This document shows positions 6,890 through 15,239 of a DNA stretch of 64,000 bases, in pieces. The notes under the pieces were generated by a model. That model saw nothing but the letters and a program-made list of their open reading frames with translations. It did no database searches and was not told where the DNA came from. The DNA is from Allomesorhizobium sp043769475 (GTDB lineage Bacteria > Pseudomonadota > Alphaproteobacteria > Rhizobiales > Rhizobiaceae), in contig NZ_CP171729.1 of assembly GCF_043769475.1 (NCBI RefSeq), positions 3,286,001 through 3,350,000 of the forward strand. The letters run 5' to 3'. The stretch's first letter is position 1; each line of letters opens with the position of its first letter. The position numbers were made by a program, and so were the translations under genes.

Positions 6890-7321
6890 ATGAACCGCAT
6901 CTTCAAGACCGCCATTCTCTCAGCCGCCGTCGCCGCCACCACCTTTGCCGCCCTGCCCGCCGCCAATGCCGGCGACAACTGGCGTCGGCACCGCCACCAC
7001 TCCTCGGACGGCGACCTCGTGGCCGCCGGCATCCTCGGCCTCGCCGTCGGCGCGCTCGCAGTCGGCGCCGCAAACGCGTCCCGGCCTGAGTACCGCGTCT
7101 ATGACGATTACGATTATCCGCGCGAACGCCGCTATTATCAGCCCCGCCGCTACTATCCGGTCCGCCGCGAATACGTTGTCGATGAAGGCTATGCCGGCGC
7201 TCTCGAGCCCTGGACGCCCGAATGGTACCGCTATTGCGAGGACCGCTACCGCAGCTTCAACGCCCGCACCGGAACGTTCACCGGCTATGACGGCCGCAGG
7301 CATTTCTGTACCGCCGGCTAG
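6890..7321 (+). CDS. BA14K family secreted protein
   Basis: 143 residues with a cleavable signal peptide ending at about PAANA (residue 27), a Gly/Ala-rich hydrophobic stretch (LVAAGILGLAVGALAVG) that may sit in or cross the membrane, an Arg/Tyr-rich middle, and a C-terminal BA14K motif: EPWTPEWYRYCEDRYRSFN, then TGTFTGYDG and a final HFC. The family is named after a 14 kDa immunoreactive protein of Brucella and is found almost only in Hyphomicrobiales; lectin-like activity has been proposed. The ATG follows GAAGGAGA. Confidence 0.9.
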   Translation: MNRIFKTAILSAAVAATTFAALPAANAGDNWRRHRHHSSDGDLVAAGILGLAVGALAVGAANASRPEYRVYDDYDYPRERRYYQPRRYYPVRREYVVDEGYAGALEPWTPEWYRYCEDRYRSFNARTGTFTGYDGRRHFCTAG

Positions 7322-7337
7322 AGCCGCGGCAACCGAC

Positions 7338-7372
7338 AAAAGGGCCGGACCGTCTTGCGCGGTCCGGCCCTT
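7338..7372. terminator. Bidirectional terminator between BA14K and MBL genes
   Basis: AAGGGCCGGACCG and CGGTCCGGCCCTT form a perfect 13-base-pair stem with loop TCTTGCG between convergent genes. The minus-strand reading ends in CCCTTTTGTCGG, so it serves the MBL gene best. Confidence 0.85.
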
Positions 7373-7373
7373 G

Positions 7374-8015
7374 TCATGTCAGGAAGGGGTTGCTGCGTCT
7401 TTCCTCGCCGAACCGGCCGCCGGGCCCGTGTCCGCAGATGAAGCCGATGTCGTCGCCCAGCGGCAGCAGCTTTTCCTTGATCGAAGCGATCAGGCTGGCA
7501 TGGTCGCCGCCCGGCAGGTCGGTGCGGCCGATCGAACCGCGAAACAGCACGTCCCCGACATGGGCGAACTTGGCGGCGCGGTTGTAATAGACGACATGGC
7601 CCGGCGCGTGGCCCGGGCAGTGCAGCACCTCGAAGACATGCTCGCCGAAACCGACCTGTTCGCCCTCGCTCAGGAAGCGGTCGGGAACGCAGTTGCGGAC
7701 CGCACCGGTCAGGCCGAACCGCTTCGCCTGGTTCTCGAGATTGTCGAGCAGCGGCTTGTCGGCCTCGTGCGGACCGATAATGTCGACGCCCAGCGCCTCT
7801 TTCAGGTCCATTGCGCCGCCGGCATGGTCGATGTGGCCGTGGGTCAGCCAGATTGCGGTGGCGGTGATGTTGTTGTCGGCGAGCGCCGCCAGGATGCGCT
7901 CGACATCGCCGCCGGGATCGACGACCACTCCCCTCTTGCTGTCGGTGTCGAACAGGATCGTGCAATTCTGCTCGAACGGCGTGACCGGGACGATCCCGGC
8001 ATTCAACTGACCCAT
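7374..8015 (-). CDS. Metallo-beta-lactamase fold hydrolase (glyoxalase II-like, YcbL type)
   Basis: 213 residues, the usual length for small glyoxalase II-like hydrolases. The metal-binding motif THGHIDH lies at residues 58-64, further ligands are in HCPGHAPGH (about 132-140) and GDVLF (Asp155), and a late His is in CGHGPGG (about 196). These define a dinuclear Zn/Fe site that hydrolyses thioesters such as S-lactoylglutathione. The C-terminal glutathione-binding domain of classical GloB is absent, as in YcbL/GloC. Cytoplasmic. No pathway partner is adjacent, so the natural substrate is uncertain. Confidence 0.9.
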   Translation of the reverse strand: MGQLNAGIVPVTPFEQNCTILFDTDSKRGVVVDPGGDVERILAALADNNITATAIWLTHGHIDHAGGAMDLKEALGVDIIGPHEADKPLLDNLENQAKRFGLTGAVRNCVPDRFLSEGEQVGFGEHVFEVLHCPGHAPGHVVYYNRAAKFAHVGDVLFRGSIGRTDLPGGDHASLIASIKEKLLPLGDDIGFICGHGPGGRFGEERRSNPFLT

Positions 8016-8104
8016 ACCCGTCCTTTCGCGTTTTCAGCCTCCATTTAGGCAAAACCGGCAGCCGCGTCCTACGCGGACGATGCTGCAAATCGTCTCCGTG
8101 AAAT

Positions 8105-8128
8105 GAAAAGGCGGCCCGGAGGCCGCCC
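8105..8128 (-). terminator. Terminator of the 8151-8435 gene
   Basis: On the minus strand GGCGGCC, a four-base loop and GGCCGCC are followed by TTTTCATTTC, starting about 20 bases after the stop codon of the small hydrophobic protein gene. Confidence 0.8.
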
Positions 8129-8150
8129 GCTTGAATGTATGCGTTGCCGC

Positions 8151-8435
8151 TCAGCGCTTGTTCATCGTGGCCATCACAGCGCCGACGATCGCCGTCAGCA
8201 CGCCGCCACCGACAACGCCGCCAACAGCATCGCCGAGCGGGCCGGTGAGTGCGCCGGCAACGTTCGGATCGCTGAGGATGCTCGCAAGTATCTGTCCACC
8301 GCCAATACCGCCTACCACACCCGAAATCACTTTCGTCACCGTGCTCATCGCCGCTTGTTTCAGCGCGGCCCCCGCGCCAAGTCCGCCGATGGCGCCGGTC
8401 ACTGCCTGTATGATGATCGGAAGAAGCGCTTCCAT
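8151..8435 (-). CDS. Small glycine-rich hydrophobic protein
   Basis: 94 residues, almost entirely Gly, Ala, Val, Ile and Leu, with glycine-zipper-like runs (GAIGGLGAGAAL, GVVGGIGGG, GDAVGGVVGGG). The ATG follows GAGGGAA. It has two or three hydrophobic segments and no clear signal peptide cleavage site, so it is probably a membrane or membrane-associated protein. I know similar short proteins in rhizobial genomes but no function. Glycine zippers occur in pore-forming and outer-membrane-associated proteins; that link is only suggestive. Confidence 0.7.
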   Translation of the reverse strand: MEALLPIIIQAVTGAIGGLGAGAALKQAAMSTVTKVISGVVGGIGGGQILASILSDPNVAGALTGPLGDAVGGVVGGGVLTAIVGAVMATMNKR

Positions 8436-8526
8436 GTAGTTCCCTCCATGATAGGCCGACCCCTCGAGTCGGCGCGCCTCATCAGACGCCGAATTAGACG
8501 AAAGTCAAATGAGCTGCCGCTGAAAT

Positions 8527-8554
8527 AAAAAAAGGCGGCCCGAAAGCCGCCCTT
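8527..8554 (-). terminator. Terminator of ilvE
   Basis: On the minus strand GGGCGGC, loop TTTCGG and GCCGCC are followed by a run of seven T (CCGCCTTTTTTTATTTC), about 20 bases after the ilvE stop codon. Confidence 0.9.
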
Positions 8555-8575
8555 GTTTGATCGTTGCCGCGAAAC

Positions 8576-9469
8576 CTATTCCGCAGCGATGGCGTGCTTG
8601 GGCTGAACGGCTGCGGAATAGTCGTTCATCAACGTCCTGGCGATCTCGCCGACCTCGAATCGGTGCGGTCCGATCTCCGAAACGGGCGTGACCTCGGCAG
8701 CCGTCCCGGTAAGGAAGCACTGCTCGAAGCCTTCCAGTTCGTCGGGCATGATGGCGCGTTCAATCACTTCAAGCCTGCGATCCTTGGCGAGGCCGATCAC
8801 CGTGCGCCGCGTAATGCCGTCGAGGAAACAGTCGGCCGCTGGCGTATGGATCTTGCCGTCCTTGACGAAGAAGATGTTGGCGCCGGTGGCCTCGGCGACC
8901 TGGCCGCGCCAGTCGAGCATCATCGCATCGGCATAACCCTTGGCTTCCGCCGCGTGCTTGGACAGGGTGCATATCATATAGAGGCCGGCAGCCTTGGACT
9001 TCGAAGGTGCGGTGCGCGGATCGGGCCTGCGCCACTCGGCGACGTCGAGGCGGATGCCCTTGAGCTTCTGCGCCGGGTCGAAATAGCTCGGCCACTGCCA
9101 GATGGCGATGGCGCAGTTGATGCGGTTGTTCTGGGCCGAAACGCCCATCTGCTCGCTGCCGCGCCAGGCGATGGGGCGAACATAGGCGTCCTGTAAGCCC
9201 TGCTTCTTGAGCAGTGTGCGGCAGGCGTCGTCCAGTTCGCTCACGGAATAGGGAATCTTGAACCCAAGCAGGCGCGCCGATTCGTGAAGCCGCTCGGTGT
9301 GCTCGGTCAGCTTGAAGATCTCGCCGCCATAAGCGCGCTCGCCTTCGAACACCGCGCTGGCGTAATGAAGGCCGTGAGTCAGAACATGGATCTTGGCGTC
9401 CGTCCATTTAACGAATTCGCCATTCATCCAGATGAAGCCTTCGAGCTGATCGAAAGGAACCGCTGCCAT
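8576..9469 (-). CDS. ilvE: Branched-chain amino acid aminotransferase
   Basis: 297 residues of the fold-type IV PLP aminotransferase family. It catalyses the last step of Val, Leu and Ile synthesis and the first step of their breakdown, using 2-oxoglutarate/glutamate. The Schiff-base lysine is in PSKSKAAGLYM (Lys159), the active-site Tyr is in HGLHYASAVFEG (about residue 36), and the cofactor-contacting EATGANIF is at about residue 193. The frame is open upstream to 9748, but the ATG at 9469 has a strong GGGAGG eight bases before it and starts like known homologues. It stands alone with its own terminator, so it is not in an ilv operon here. Confidence 0.95.
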   Translation of the reverse strand: MAAVPFDQLEGFIWMNGEFVKWTDAKIHVLTHGLHYASAVFEGERAYGGEIFKLTEHTERLHESARLLGFKIPYSVSELDDACRTLLKKQGLQDAYVRPIAWRGSEQMGVSAQNNRINCAIAIWQWPSYFDPAQKLKGIRLDVAEWRRPDPRTAPSKSKAAGLYMICTLSKHAAEAKGYADAMMLDWRGQVAEATGANIFFVKDGKIHTPAADCFLDGITRRTVIGLAKDRRLEVIERAIMPDELEGFEQCFLTGTAAEVTPVSEIGPHRFEVGEIARTLMNDYSAAVQPKHAIAAE

Positions 9470-9668
9470 CGTAACCTCCCGCGGGTCGTCGCCCGCATAT
9501 CGTTTATCGTCGATTTTGCCGGCTCGCCGCAGCCGGCGCGTGACCCACAGAGTAGGCGTATATAAAAGCCAAGGCAAACTCAGGAAGTTCCGGTAAAAGC
9601 GACTTCTGCTTGCCTTTTCGTTCGCAATCCATCGAAAAGCTTGGCAAAAATTACCATCGGTGCAAAAA

Positions 9669-9689
9669 TATGTCAACATAGCTGACATA
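9669..9689. promoter_or_regulatory. Probable operator of the MarR-type regulator
   Basis: TATGTCA, seven bases, TGACATA is a perfect 7+7 inverted repeat in the short divergent region between ilvE and the MarR-type gene, 26 bases before the latter's ATG. Its size fits a winged-helix dimer site. It is most simply explained as the autoregulatory operator of the petP-like gene. Confidence 0.6.
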
Positions 9690-9714
9690 AATTTCGGAAA
9701 GCCTTCGGAACCGC

Positions 9715-10248
9715 ATGACAGACAGCAGCGGCGCAAGCGCCAAACCAATCAGGACCGCCCTATCCGGAGAGGACGGCATCGACCTCGCGATCATCGAGCT
9801 GTTTTTCTTCGCGTACCGCGATTTCACCTCCGACCCCGATCTGATCCTCGCCAAATACGGCTTCGGGCGGGCTCACCACCGCGTACTTTATTTCGTCAAC
9901 CGCAAGCCGGGCCTGACGGTCGCCGAACTCCTCGACGTCCTGAAGATCACGAAGCAGAGCCTGGCCCGCGTACTCAAGCAACTCATAGACAGCGGTCACG
10001 TCACGCAGGTTCAGGGCCCGCGCGATCGGCGTCAGCGCGAACTTTACCCGACCGCCAGGGGACGGACGCTGGCGCTGGCGCTGGCGCGGCCACAGTCACG
10101 CCGCATCCGTGCGGCATTGGAAAGCTCAACGACCACTGAGCGCGAAGGAATCGAGAGATTCCTCAAGGCGATGGTGAACCCGGAGTTGCGAGCCCAGATC
10201 GACAATTTGCCGGGAAACATGCCAGGGGAAGACCATGGAAAGCACTGA
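9715..10248 (+). CDS. petP: MarR-family transcriptional regulator, PetP-like
   Basis: 177 residues with the MarR winged helix at about residues 50-125 (GLTVAELLDVLKITKQSLAR as recognition part, GPRDRRQRELYPTARG as wing). The reading frame overlaps the OmpR-type gene by 14 bases, so translation is coupled. In Rhodobacter capsulatus a MarR-type gene (petP) precedes an OmpR-type gene (petR) that is needed for bc1 complex expression; the order and overlap here are the same, hence the symbol. In R. capsulatus the pair sits at petABC, whereas here petABC is 25 kb away. The palindrome 26 bases upstream is a likely autoregulation site. The function assignment beyond 'MarR family' is inference. Confidence 0.7.
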   Translation: MTDSSGASAKPIRTALSGEDGIDLAIIELFFFAYRDFTSDPDLILAKYGFGRAHHRVLYFVNRKPGLTVAELLDVLKITKQSLARVLKQLIDSGHVTQVQGPRDRRQRELYPTARGRTLALALARPQSRRIRAALESSTTTEREGIERFLKAMVNPELRAQIDNLPGNMPGEDHGKH

Positions 10249-10954
10249 AATGGCCAACAACCCGGCAGTGCCGGACGATGATGCGCCGCATCTGCTCGTC
10301 GTCGACGACGACACGCGAATCCGCAACCTCCTGAAGCAGTACCTGACCGAGAACGGCTTTCGCATCACGGTTGCAGGCAATGCCGGCGACGCCAGGCGTC
10401 AGCTTGCAGGTCTCGATTTCGACCTGCTGATCATCGATGTGATGATGCCGGGCGAAAACGGCGTCGAACTGACGAAATCGCTGCGGGCCGAAAAATCGGT
10501 TCCGATCCTGATGCTGACCGCCTTGTCGGAAACCGACAGCCGGATCACCGGTCTCGAAGCCGGGGCTGACGATTATCTGCCGAAACCGTTCGATCCGCGC
10601 GAACTCATCCTGCGCATCAACAATATATTGCGCCGGGGCGGGCCTGCGGCGACGCCGAAAGTCGAGCAACTGGTTTTCGGGCCTTACACTTTCCAGATCG
10701 CCCGGCGCGAACTGAAGAAAGGCGGCGAACCGCTGAAGCTCACCGACCGGGAGCAGGAAATCCTGGCAATCTTTGCTGCGCGCGCGGGCGAAACCATACC
10801 GCGCCACGAACTGGTCGCCGGCGAGGCCGACGTCGGCGAACGCACGATCGACGTGCAGATCAACAGGCTCAGACGCAAGATAGAACGCGACCCGGCCAAT
10901 CCCGTCTGGCTCCAGACGGTGCGCGGCATCGGCTACCGGCTGAGCATCGAGTAA
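10235..10954 (+). CDS. petR: OmpR-family response regulator, PetR-like
   Basis: 239 residues. The receiver domain (about 18-132) has the acidic pocket VVDDD, phospho-acceptor Asp68 in LLIIDVMMPG and conserved Lys117 in DYLPKPFD; the C-terminal winged-helix DNA-binding domain (about 145-238) ends GERTIDVQINRLRRKIE and TVRGIGYRL. The ATG at 10235 lies inside the end of petP; a second ATG at 10250 is also possible. The downstream histidine kinase, 160 bases away, is the obvious partner. Likely targets are membrane, envelope or respiratory genes by analogy with OmpR and PetR. Confidence 0.9.
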   Translation: MESTEMANNPAVPDDDAPHLLVVDDDTRIRNLLKQYLTENGFRITVAGNAGDARRQLAGLDFDLLIIDVMMPGENGVELTKSLRAEKSVPILMLTALSETDSRITGLEAGADDYLPKPFDPRELILRINNILRRGGPAATPKVEQLVFGPYTFQIARRELKKGGEPLKLTDREQEILAIFAARAGETIPRHELVAGEADVGERTIDVQINRLRRKIERDPANPVWLQTVRGIGYRLSIE

Positions 10955-11115
10955 CCACAGCCGCGCAACCAGTGCCTGCGGTTGGCGGCTCCTGACGGCT
11001 GGCACTGGCACGGCGCAAGCGACGGTCCTTTCGCTTTCGGAACCACCCTGCGTGGAATAGACTGCCGGCAGACGCCCGCCTGACGGCGGGCGCCGGCAAC
11101 AACCGGGCATGATGG

Positions 11116-12528
11116 ATGGCGGCTTCAGAAGTGGATCGTACGGAGAACAACAGTTTCACAGCCAGGATGCTGCGCGCCATCGGTTCCGTCCCGAAAAGCT
11201 GGAAAAGATTCTGGCGGCTGGTCTCGCTCTATCTGCCCAAGCGGCTCTATGCCCGATCGCTAATCATCATCATCACGCCGATGATCCTCTTGCAGTCCGT
11301 GGTGACGCTTGTGTTCATGGAGCGCCATTGGCAGACGGTGACGCAGCGGCTTTCCACGGCTGTCACCCGCGACATAGCCGCGATCATCGACATGATCGAA
11401 ACTTTTCCGGAGGGCGACAACTATGCCGATGTGATCCGCATCGCCCAGGAGCGGCTACGGCTGAAGATCGACATACTTCCGCCCGATCCGCTTCCGCCGC
11501 CTGGGCCGAAGCCGTTCTTTTCCATCCTCGACCAGATTCTCTCTGCGGAAATCACCGACCAGATCAATCGTCCATTCTGGATCGACACGGTGGGCGCCTC
11601 GAATGTGGTCGAGGTCCGGATCCAGCTCGAGGACAAGGTGCTGCGGGTCTTCGTGCGCCGCAGCCAGGCCTATGCCTCCAACACCCACATCTTCATCGTC
11701 TGGATGGTCGGTACGTCGCTAGTGCTGCTGATGATCGCCATTCCGTTCCTGCGCAACCAGATCAAGCCGATCCTGCAGCTTGCCGAAGCAGCCGAGAGCT
11801 TCGGCAAGGGCCGGCCGATGCCGCGCGACTTCCGTCCGCGCGGCGCCGAAGAGGTGCGCCGGGCGGGGTTCGCCTTTATTCAGATGCGCGAACGCATCGA
11901 GCGCCAGCTCGAGCAACGCACGGCCATGCTGACGGGGGTGAGCCACGACCTGCGCACCATCCTCACGCGGTTCAAGCTGCAGCTGGCCGTGGGCGGCGCG
12001 AAAGCGGATACCGAGGCGCTGAACCAGGACGTCAACGACATGCAGGCGATGCTCGAAGGCTACCTGTCCTTCGCGCGAGGCGAGGCGCTGGAAGATCCCG
12101 GGCGCTTCGACCTGGCCGTCTATTTCGAAAAGCTGGCCGAGGAGGCCAAGCTGCGCAAGCGCACGCTTTCGACCTCGCTGTCCGGCGACCCGGACATCCA
12201 TGTGCGTCCGAGCGCCTTCAGCCGCCTGCTGGCCAATATCATTGGCAACGCCTTTCGCTATGCCCGGAACATCCGTGTCAGCGCTACCCACGCGCGCGGA
12301 AGGCTGACGATGATCATCGACGACGACGGCCCAGGCATCCCCGCCGAGAGCCGCGAAGACGTGTTCAAGCCATTCATGCGCCTGGACACTGCGCGCAACC
12401 TCGACGCCAGCGGCACCGGCCTTGGCCTCTCCATCGCCCGTGACATAGCTCGAAGCCACGGCGGCGACATCACTCTGGAAGACAGCCCTATGGGCGGGCT
12501 GAGGGCCGTCGTGCGGGTTCCCGCTTAG
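11116..12528 (+). CDS. EnvZ-like sensor histidine kinase
   Basis: 470 residues. Two membrane segments (about 46-68 and 192-213) enclose a periplasmic loop of about 120 residues that is proline-rich (ILPPDPLPPPGPKP), then HAMP, then HisKA with the phospho-accepting His277 in GVSHDLRTILTR, and the ATPase domain with N-box NIIGNAFRYA, DDDGPGIP and GTGLGLSIAR. It follows the PetR-like regulator on the same strand and very probably phosphorylates it. A stem-forming GACGCCCGCC..GGCGGGCGCC lies between the two genes at about 11070-11097 and may separate their expression. Signal unknown. Confidence 0.9.
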   Translation: MAASEVDRTENNSFTARMLRAIGSVPKSWKRFWRLVSLYLPKRLYARSLIIIITPMILLQSVVTLVFMERHWQTVTQRLSTAVTRDIAAIIDMIETFPEGDNYADVIRIAQERLRLKIDILPPDPLPPPGPKPFFSILDQILSAEITDQINRPFWIDTVGASNVVEVRIQLEDKVLRVFVRRSQAYASNTHIFIVWMVGTSLVLLMIAIPFLRNQIKPILQLAEAAESFGKGRPMPRDFRPRGAEEVRRAGFAFIQMRERIERQLEQRTAMLTGVSHDLRTILTRFKLQLAVGGAKADTEALNQDVNDMQAMLEGYLSFARGEALEDPGRFDLAVYFEKLAEEAKLRKRTLSTSLSGDPDIHVRPSAFSRLLANIIGNAFRYARNIRVSATHARGRLTMIIDDDGPGIPAESREDVFKPFMRLDTARNLDASGTGLGLSIARDIARSHGGDITLEDSPMGGLRAVVRVPA

Positions 12529-12591
12529 ACCTCAGAGCGTCCTACACCCAGGATTCATGCCACTGTCACGAAATGGTGCTGAAACGCCGCC

Positions 12592-13683
12592 ATGGGAAGC
12601 GAGGCGGTCGGCGATTCGGTATCAGATGGTGGATGTCGGCCGGAGCGCAACGAGAGCATCCTGCCGTCCAAATTGCGCGTCCTACTGGTAACGGACGCCT
12701 GGCATCCGCAGATCAACGGTGTAGTGCGCACACTGGATAAGCTTGCACAGGAATTGACCCTTGCAGGTCACCGCGTGGAATTGCTTACGCCGTCGGGCTT
12801 CCCGACCATCCCGCTCCCCTCCTACTCCGACATCCGGCTGGCCTTGGCCCCACCGCGCCGGATCGCGCGGCGCATCGAGGCGGCTAGGCCGGACCATATC
12901 CATATAGCCACGGAAGGGCCGCTCGGGCTCCTGGCGCGACGCTTTTGCATCGCAAGAGGCCTGAGCTTCACCACAAGCTACCACACGCGGTTTCCCGAAT
13001 ACCTCCGCGCACGTTTTCCGGTTCCCGAAAGCTGGACCTATCGCTGGCTGCGGCGCTTCCACAATGCAGGCGCCGGAACGCTGGTCGCGACGCCTTCGCT
13101 TGGCGCCGAACTGACTCAGCGCGGTTTCACCAATGTGCGGCTCTGGACGCGCGGCGTCGACACCGAGACCTACCGCCCCGACCGCAAGCCGGCGCTGGAT
13201 CTGCCTCGACCGATCCTGCTCTCTGTCGGAAGGGTGGCTGTCGAAAAGAACCTGCAGGCCTTTCTCGATCTTGATCTGCCGGGCAGCAAGGTGGTGGTCG
13301 GCGACGGGCCGGCGCTTGCGGCGCTGAAAGCGCGATATCCGGACGCGGTCTTTCTCGGCTCCCGGACCGGCGAGGAGCTTGCCGACATCTATGCATCGGC
13401 CGATCTCTTCGTTTTTCCAAGCCGGACCGATACGTTCGGCATCGTCATTCTGGAGGCCTTGGCGAGCGGCCTGCCTGTGGCCGCTTATCCGGTGACCGGT
13501 CCTCTCGATGTGCTCGGCGACGGCCTTGGCGGAGCGCTTTCCGACGATCTCGGCCAGGCAATCCGGGCGGCTCTCGCCATCCCGCGCGGCGATGCCCGCG
13601 CGAAGGCGATGGCCTATAGCTGGTCATCATGCGCGGCGCTGTTTCTGCATCATGTGCGCGCGGCGCATGACGAGGCGGGATGA
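12592..13683 (+). CDS. GT4-type glycosyltransferase (SqdX/MgtA-like)
   Basis: 363 residues with two Rossmann-like halves. The N-terminal domain has LVTDAWHPQINGVVRTL and SYHTRFPEYLRARFP, typical of the group that includes SqdX and mycobacterial/corynebacterial mannosyltransferases acting on glycolipids. The C-terminal half has SVGRVAVEKNL and the donor-binding EX7E-type motif in FPSRTDTFGIVILEALA. Likely adds a sugar to a lipid or polysaccharide at the cytoplasmic face of the membrane. The start at 12592 lacks a clear ribosome site; conserved sequence begins about residue 26. It follows the two-component genes on the same strand, which suggests envelope-related control. Confidence 0.8.
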   Translation: MGSEAVGDSVSDGGCRPERNESILPSKLRVLLVTDAWHPQINGVVRTLDKLAQELTLAGHRVELLTPSGFPTIPLPSYSDIRLALAPPRRIARRIEAARPDHIHIATEGPLGLLARRFCIARGLSFTTSYHTRFPEYLRARFPVPESWTYRWLRRFHNAGAGTLVATPSLGAELTQRGFTNVRLWTRGVDTETYRPDRKPALDLPRPILLSVGRVAVEKNLQAFLDLDLPGSKVVVGDGPALAALKARYPDAVFLGSRTGEELADIYASADLFVFPSRTDTFGIVILEALASGLPVAAYPVTGPLDVLGDGLGGALSDDLGQAIRAALAIPRGDARAKAMAYSWSSCAALFLHHVRAAHDEAG

Positions 13684-13714
13684 CCTGGTAACGATTTGCG
13701 GCCCCCTGACATCA

Positions 13715-14809
13715 TCATCCAACGCCGTTCCCGGCATTGGATAGCCACTTCAGAACCAGGGTTTCTTCTTCGTCCAGCCCGTCGACCGGCTTGCGGAACG
13801 AACGCTTGGCGTCGGCCATTTCTTCCGCTAGCCGCCCCTCCGCCCAACGCTCAAGCACCAGCGGGTGGATATAGCACTTGCGGCAGACCGTTCGCGTATT
13901 GCCGAGCCGCGCGGCCACGCGGTCGACGATTTCGTTGGTAACCCGCGCGGCCGCCGACTTGGTGTCGGGAACCGGCGTGGCGGCAAAGAGCGAGGCCGCG
14001 CAGATGGTGCCGCCCCAGGTGCGGAAATGTTTCGAGCTGAACTCCGCGCCGCTTGCTTCGCGAATGTAGTCGTTCACGTCCTGCGAGCGCACCAAGCTGC
14101 GCCCGCCGTCGGCGGTTTTGTATTGAAAGAGCTGCTGGCCCGGCAGGTCCTGTGCGCCGCGCACGATCTTTGCGATGCGCCGGTCGACGAGCCTGAGATT
14201 CCATTCCTTGCCCGACTTCCCCTTGAAGGCAAACCGGATTTCGGAACCATTGATGTCGACATGGCGGTCGCGCAGCGTTGTCAGCCCGAAGCTGTTGTTG
14301 TCACGTGCATAGGCGCTGTTGCCGACGCGGATCATGGTGTTGTCGAGCAGCCAGACGACGGAGGCGATCACCCGCTCCGGCGGCAGGCCTGGCTTCTTCA
14401 GATCGGCATCGACGTGGGCGCGCAGCCGGGGCAATGCCTGAGCAAAGTTCACAAGGCTCGAATATTTGACTTCGTCGCGGCAGGCAGCCCAGCGCGGGTG
14501 GTAACGGTATTGCTTGCGGCCGCGCTGATCCCGACCCGTCGCCTGGATGTGTCCGTCCTCGACCGGCGATATCCAGACGTCGGTCCATGCGGGCGGGATC
14601 GCCAGGCTCTTGATCCGGGCAAGCGCCTTAGGATCCGAAAGCCGCTCGCCTTCAGGCGTCGTGTAGAAAAACCCCTTGCCCGACCGGCGGCGCCTGATGC
14701 CCGGCTCTTCGTCGCTGACGTGGACGAGCGAAGCGAACTTCGCGGAAGCCGCCGGCTCGGGCATTATCTTCTTCGGGGTGCTCTCTCGAGAAAGATCCAG
14801 CACAAGCAA
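13715..14809 (-). CDS. DNA topoisomerase IB
   Basis: 364 residues, the size of bacterial poxvirus-like topoisomerase IB. The catalytic set is visible: KHFRTWGGT at about 260-268, the DNITMIR-like LLDNTMIRVGN with its Arg at about 161, and nucleophile Tyr313 in RKCYIHPLVLE. These enzymes relax supercoils through a transient 3'-phosphotyrosyl bond. The N-terminal domain (about 30-120) has GRDQRGRKQYRYHPRW. The start could also be the ATG at residue 16 (MPEPAAS). The gene is convergent with the glycosyltransferase and stands alone. Such enzymes are common accessory genes in rhizobia. Confidence 0.93.
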   Translation of the reverse strand: MLVLDLSRESTPKKIMPEPAASAKFASLVHVSDEEPGIRRRRSGKGFFYTTPEGERLSDPKALARIKSLAIPPAWTDVWISPVEDGHIQATGRDQRGRKQYRYHPRWAACRDEVKYSSLVNFAQALPRLRAHVDADLKKPGLPPERVIASVVWLLDNTMIRVGNSAYARDNNSFGLTTLRDRHVDINGSEIRFAFKGKSGKEWNLRLVDRRIAKIVRGAQDLPGQQLFQYKTADGGRSLVRSQDVNDYIREASGAEFSSKHFRTWGGTICAASLFAATPVPDTKSAAARVTNEIVDRVAARLGNTRTVCRKCYIHPLVLERWAEGRLAEEMADAKRSFRKPVDGLDEEETLVLKWLSNAGNGVG

Positions 14810-14877
14810 CTCCGCCGGAATGAACGACGGATGATAAGCGATCAGCCGCGCCTAAGTTCCGGCAGTGCCGCTGCGAT

Positions 14878-15237
14878 TCAGAAAAGCCTGCCGCCGTCCG
14901 GCACCTTGCGCTCGATGGCGCCGAGCACCACATCGCCGTCCTCGTCTGGAAAGCCGAGCGTCAGGACTTCCGACAGGTACTTGCCGATCTGGCGTGGCGG
15001 GAAATTGACGACGGCAAAGACCTGCCGTCCCACCAGCATCTCCGGGCTGTAGTATTTGGTGATCTGCGCCGAGGATTTCTTCACGCCGATCTCCGGACCG
15101 AAATCGATCTTCAGCTTGATCGCCGGCTTGCGCGCTTCCGGATAGGGCTCGGCTTCCACGATCGTGCCGGCGCGAATGTCGACACGATCGAAATCGGCAA
15201 AGCTGATCTCGGGCTTGCGCCCGCCTGCTGCAGTCAT
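14878..15237 (-). CDS. csaA: CsaA-like tRNA-binding protein
   Basis: 119 residues forming a single OB-fold EMAP/Trbp111-type tRNA-binding domain: FADFDRVDIRAGTIVEAEPY at the start, KLKIDFG, then VNFPPRQIGKYLSEVLTLGF. The length and motif order match CsaA, a dimeric protein with tRNA-binding and chaperone-like activity. It starts two bases after the stop codon of the YbjN-type gene, so the two are in one operon. The ATG is chosen because sequence before it belongs to the upstream gene in another frame. Confidence 0.88.
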   Translation of the reverse strand: MTAAGGRKPEISFADFDRVDIRAGTIVEAEPYPEARKPAIKLKIDFGPEIGVKKSSAQITKYYSPEMLVGRQVFAVVNFPPRQIGKYLSEVLTLGFPDEDGDVVLGAIERKVPDGGRLF

Positions 15238-15239
15238 GC

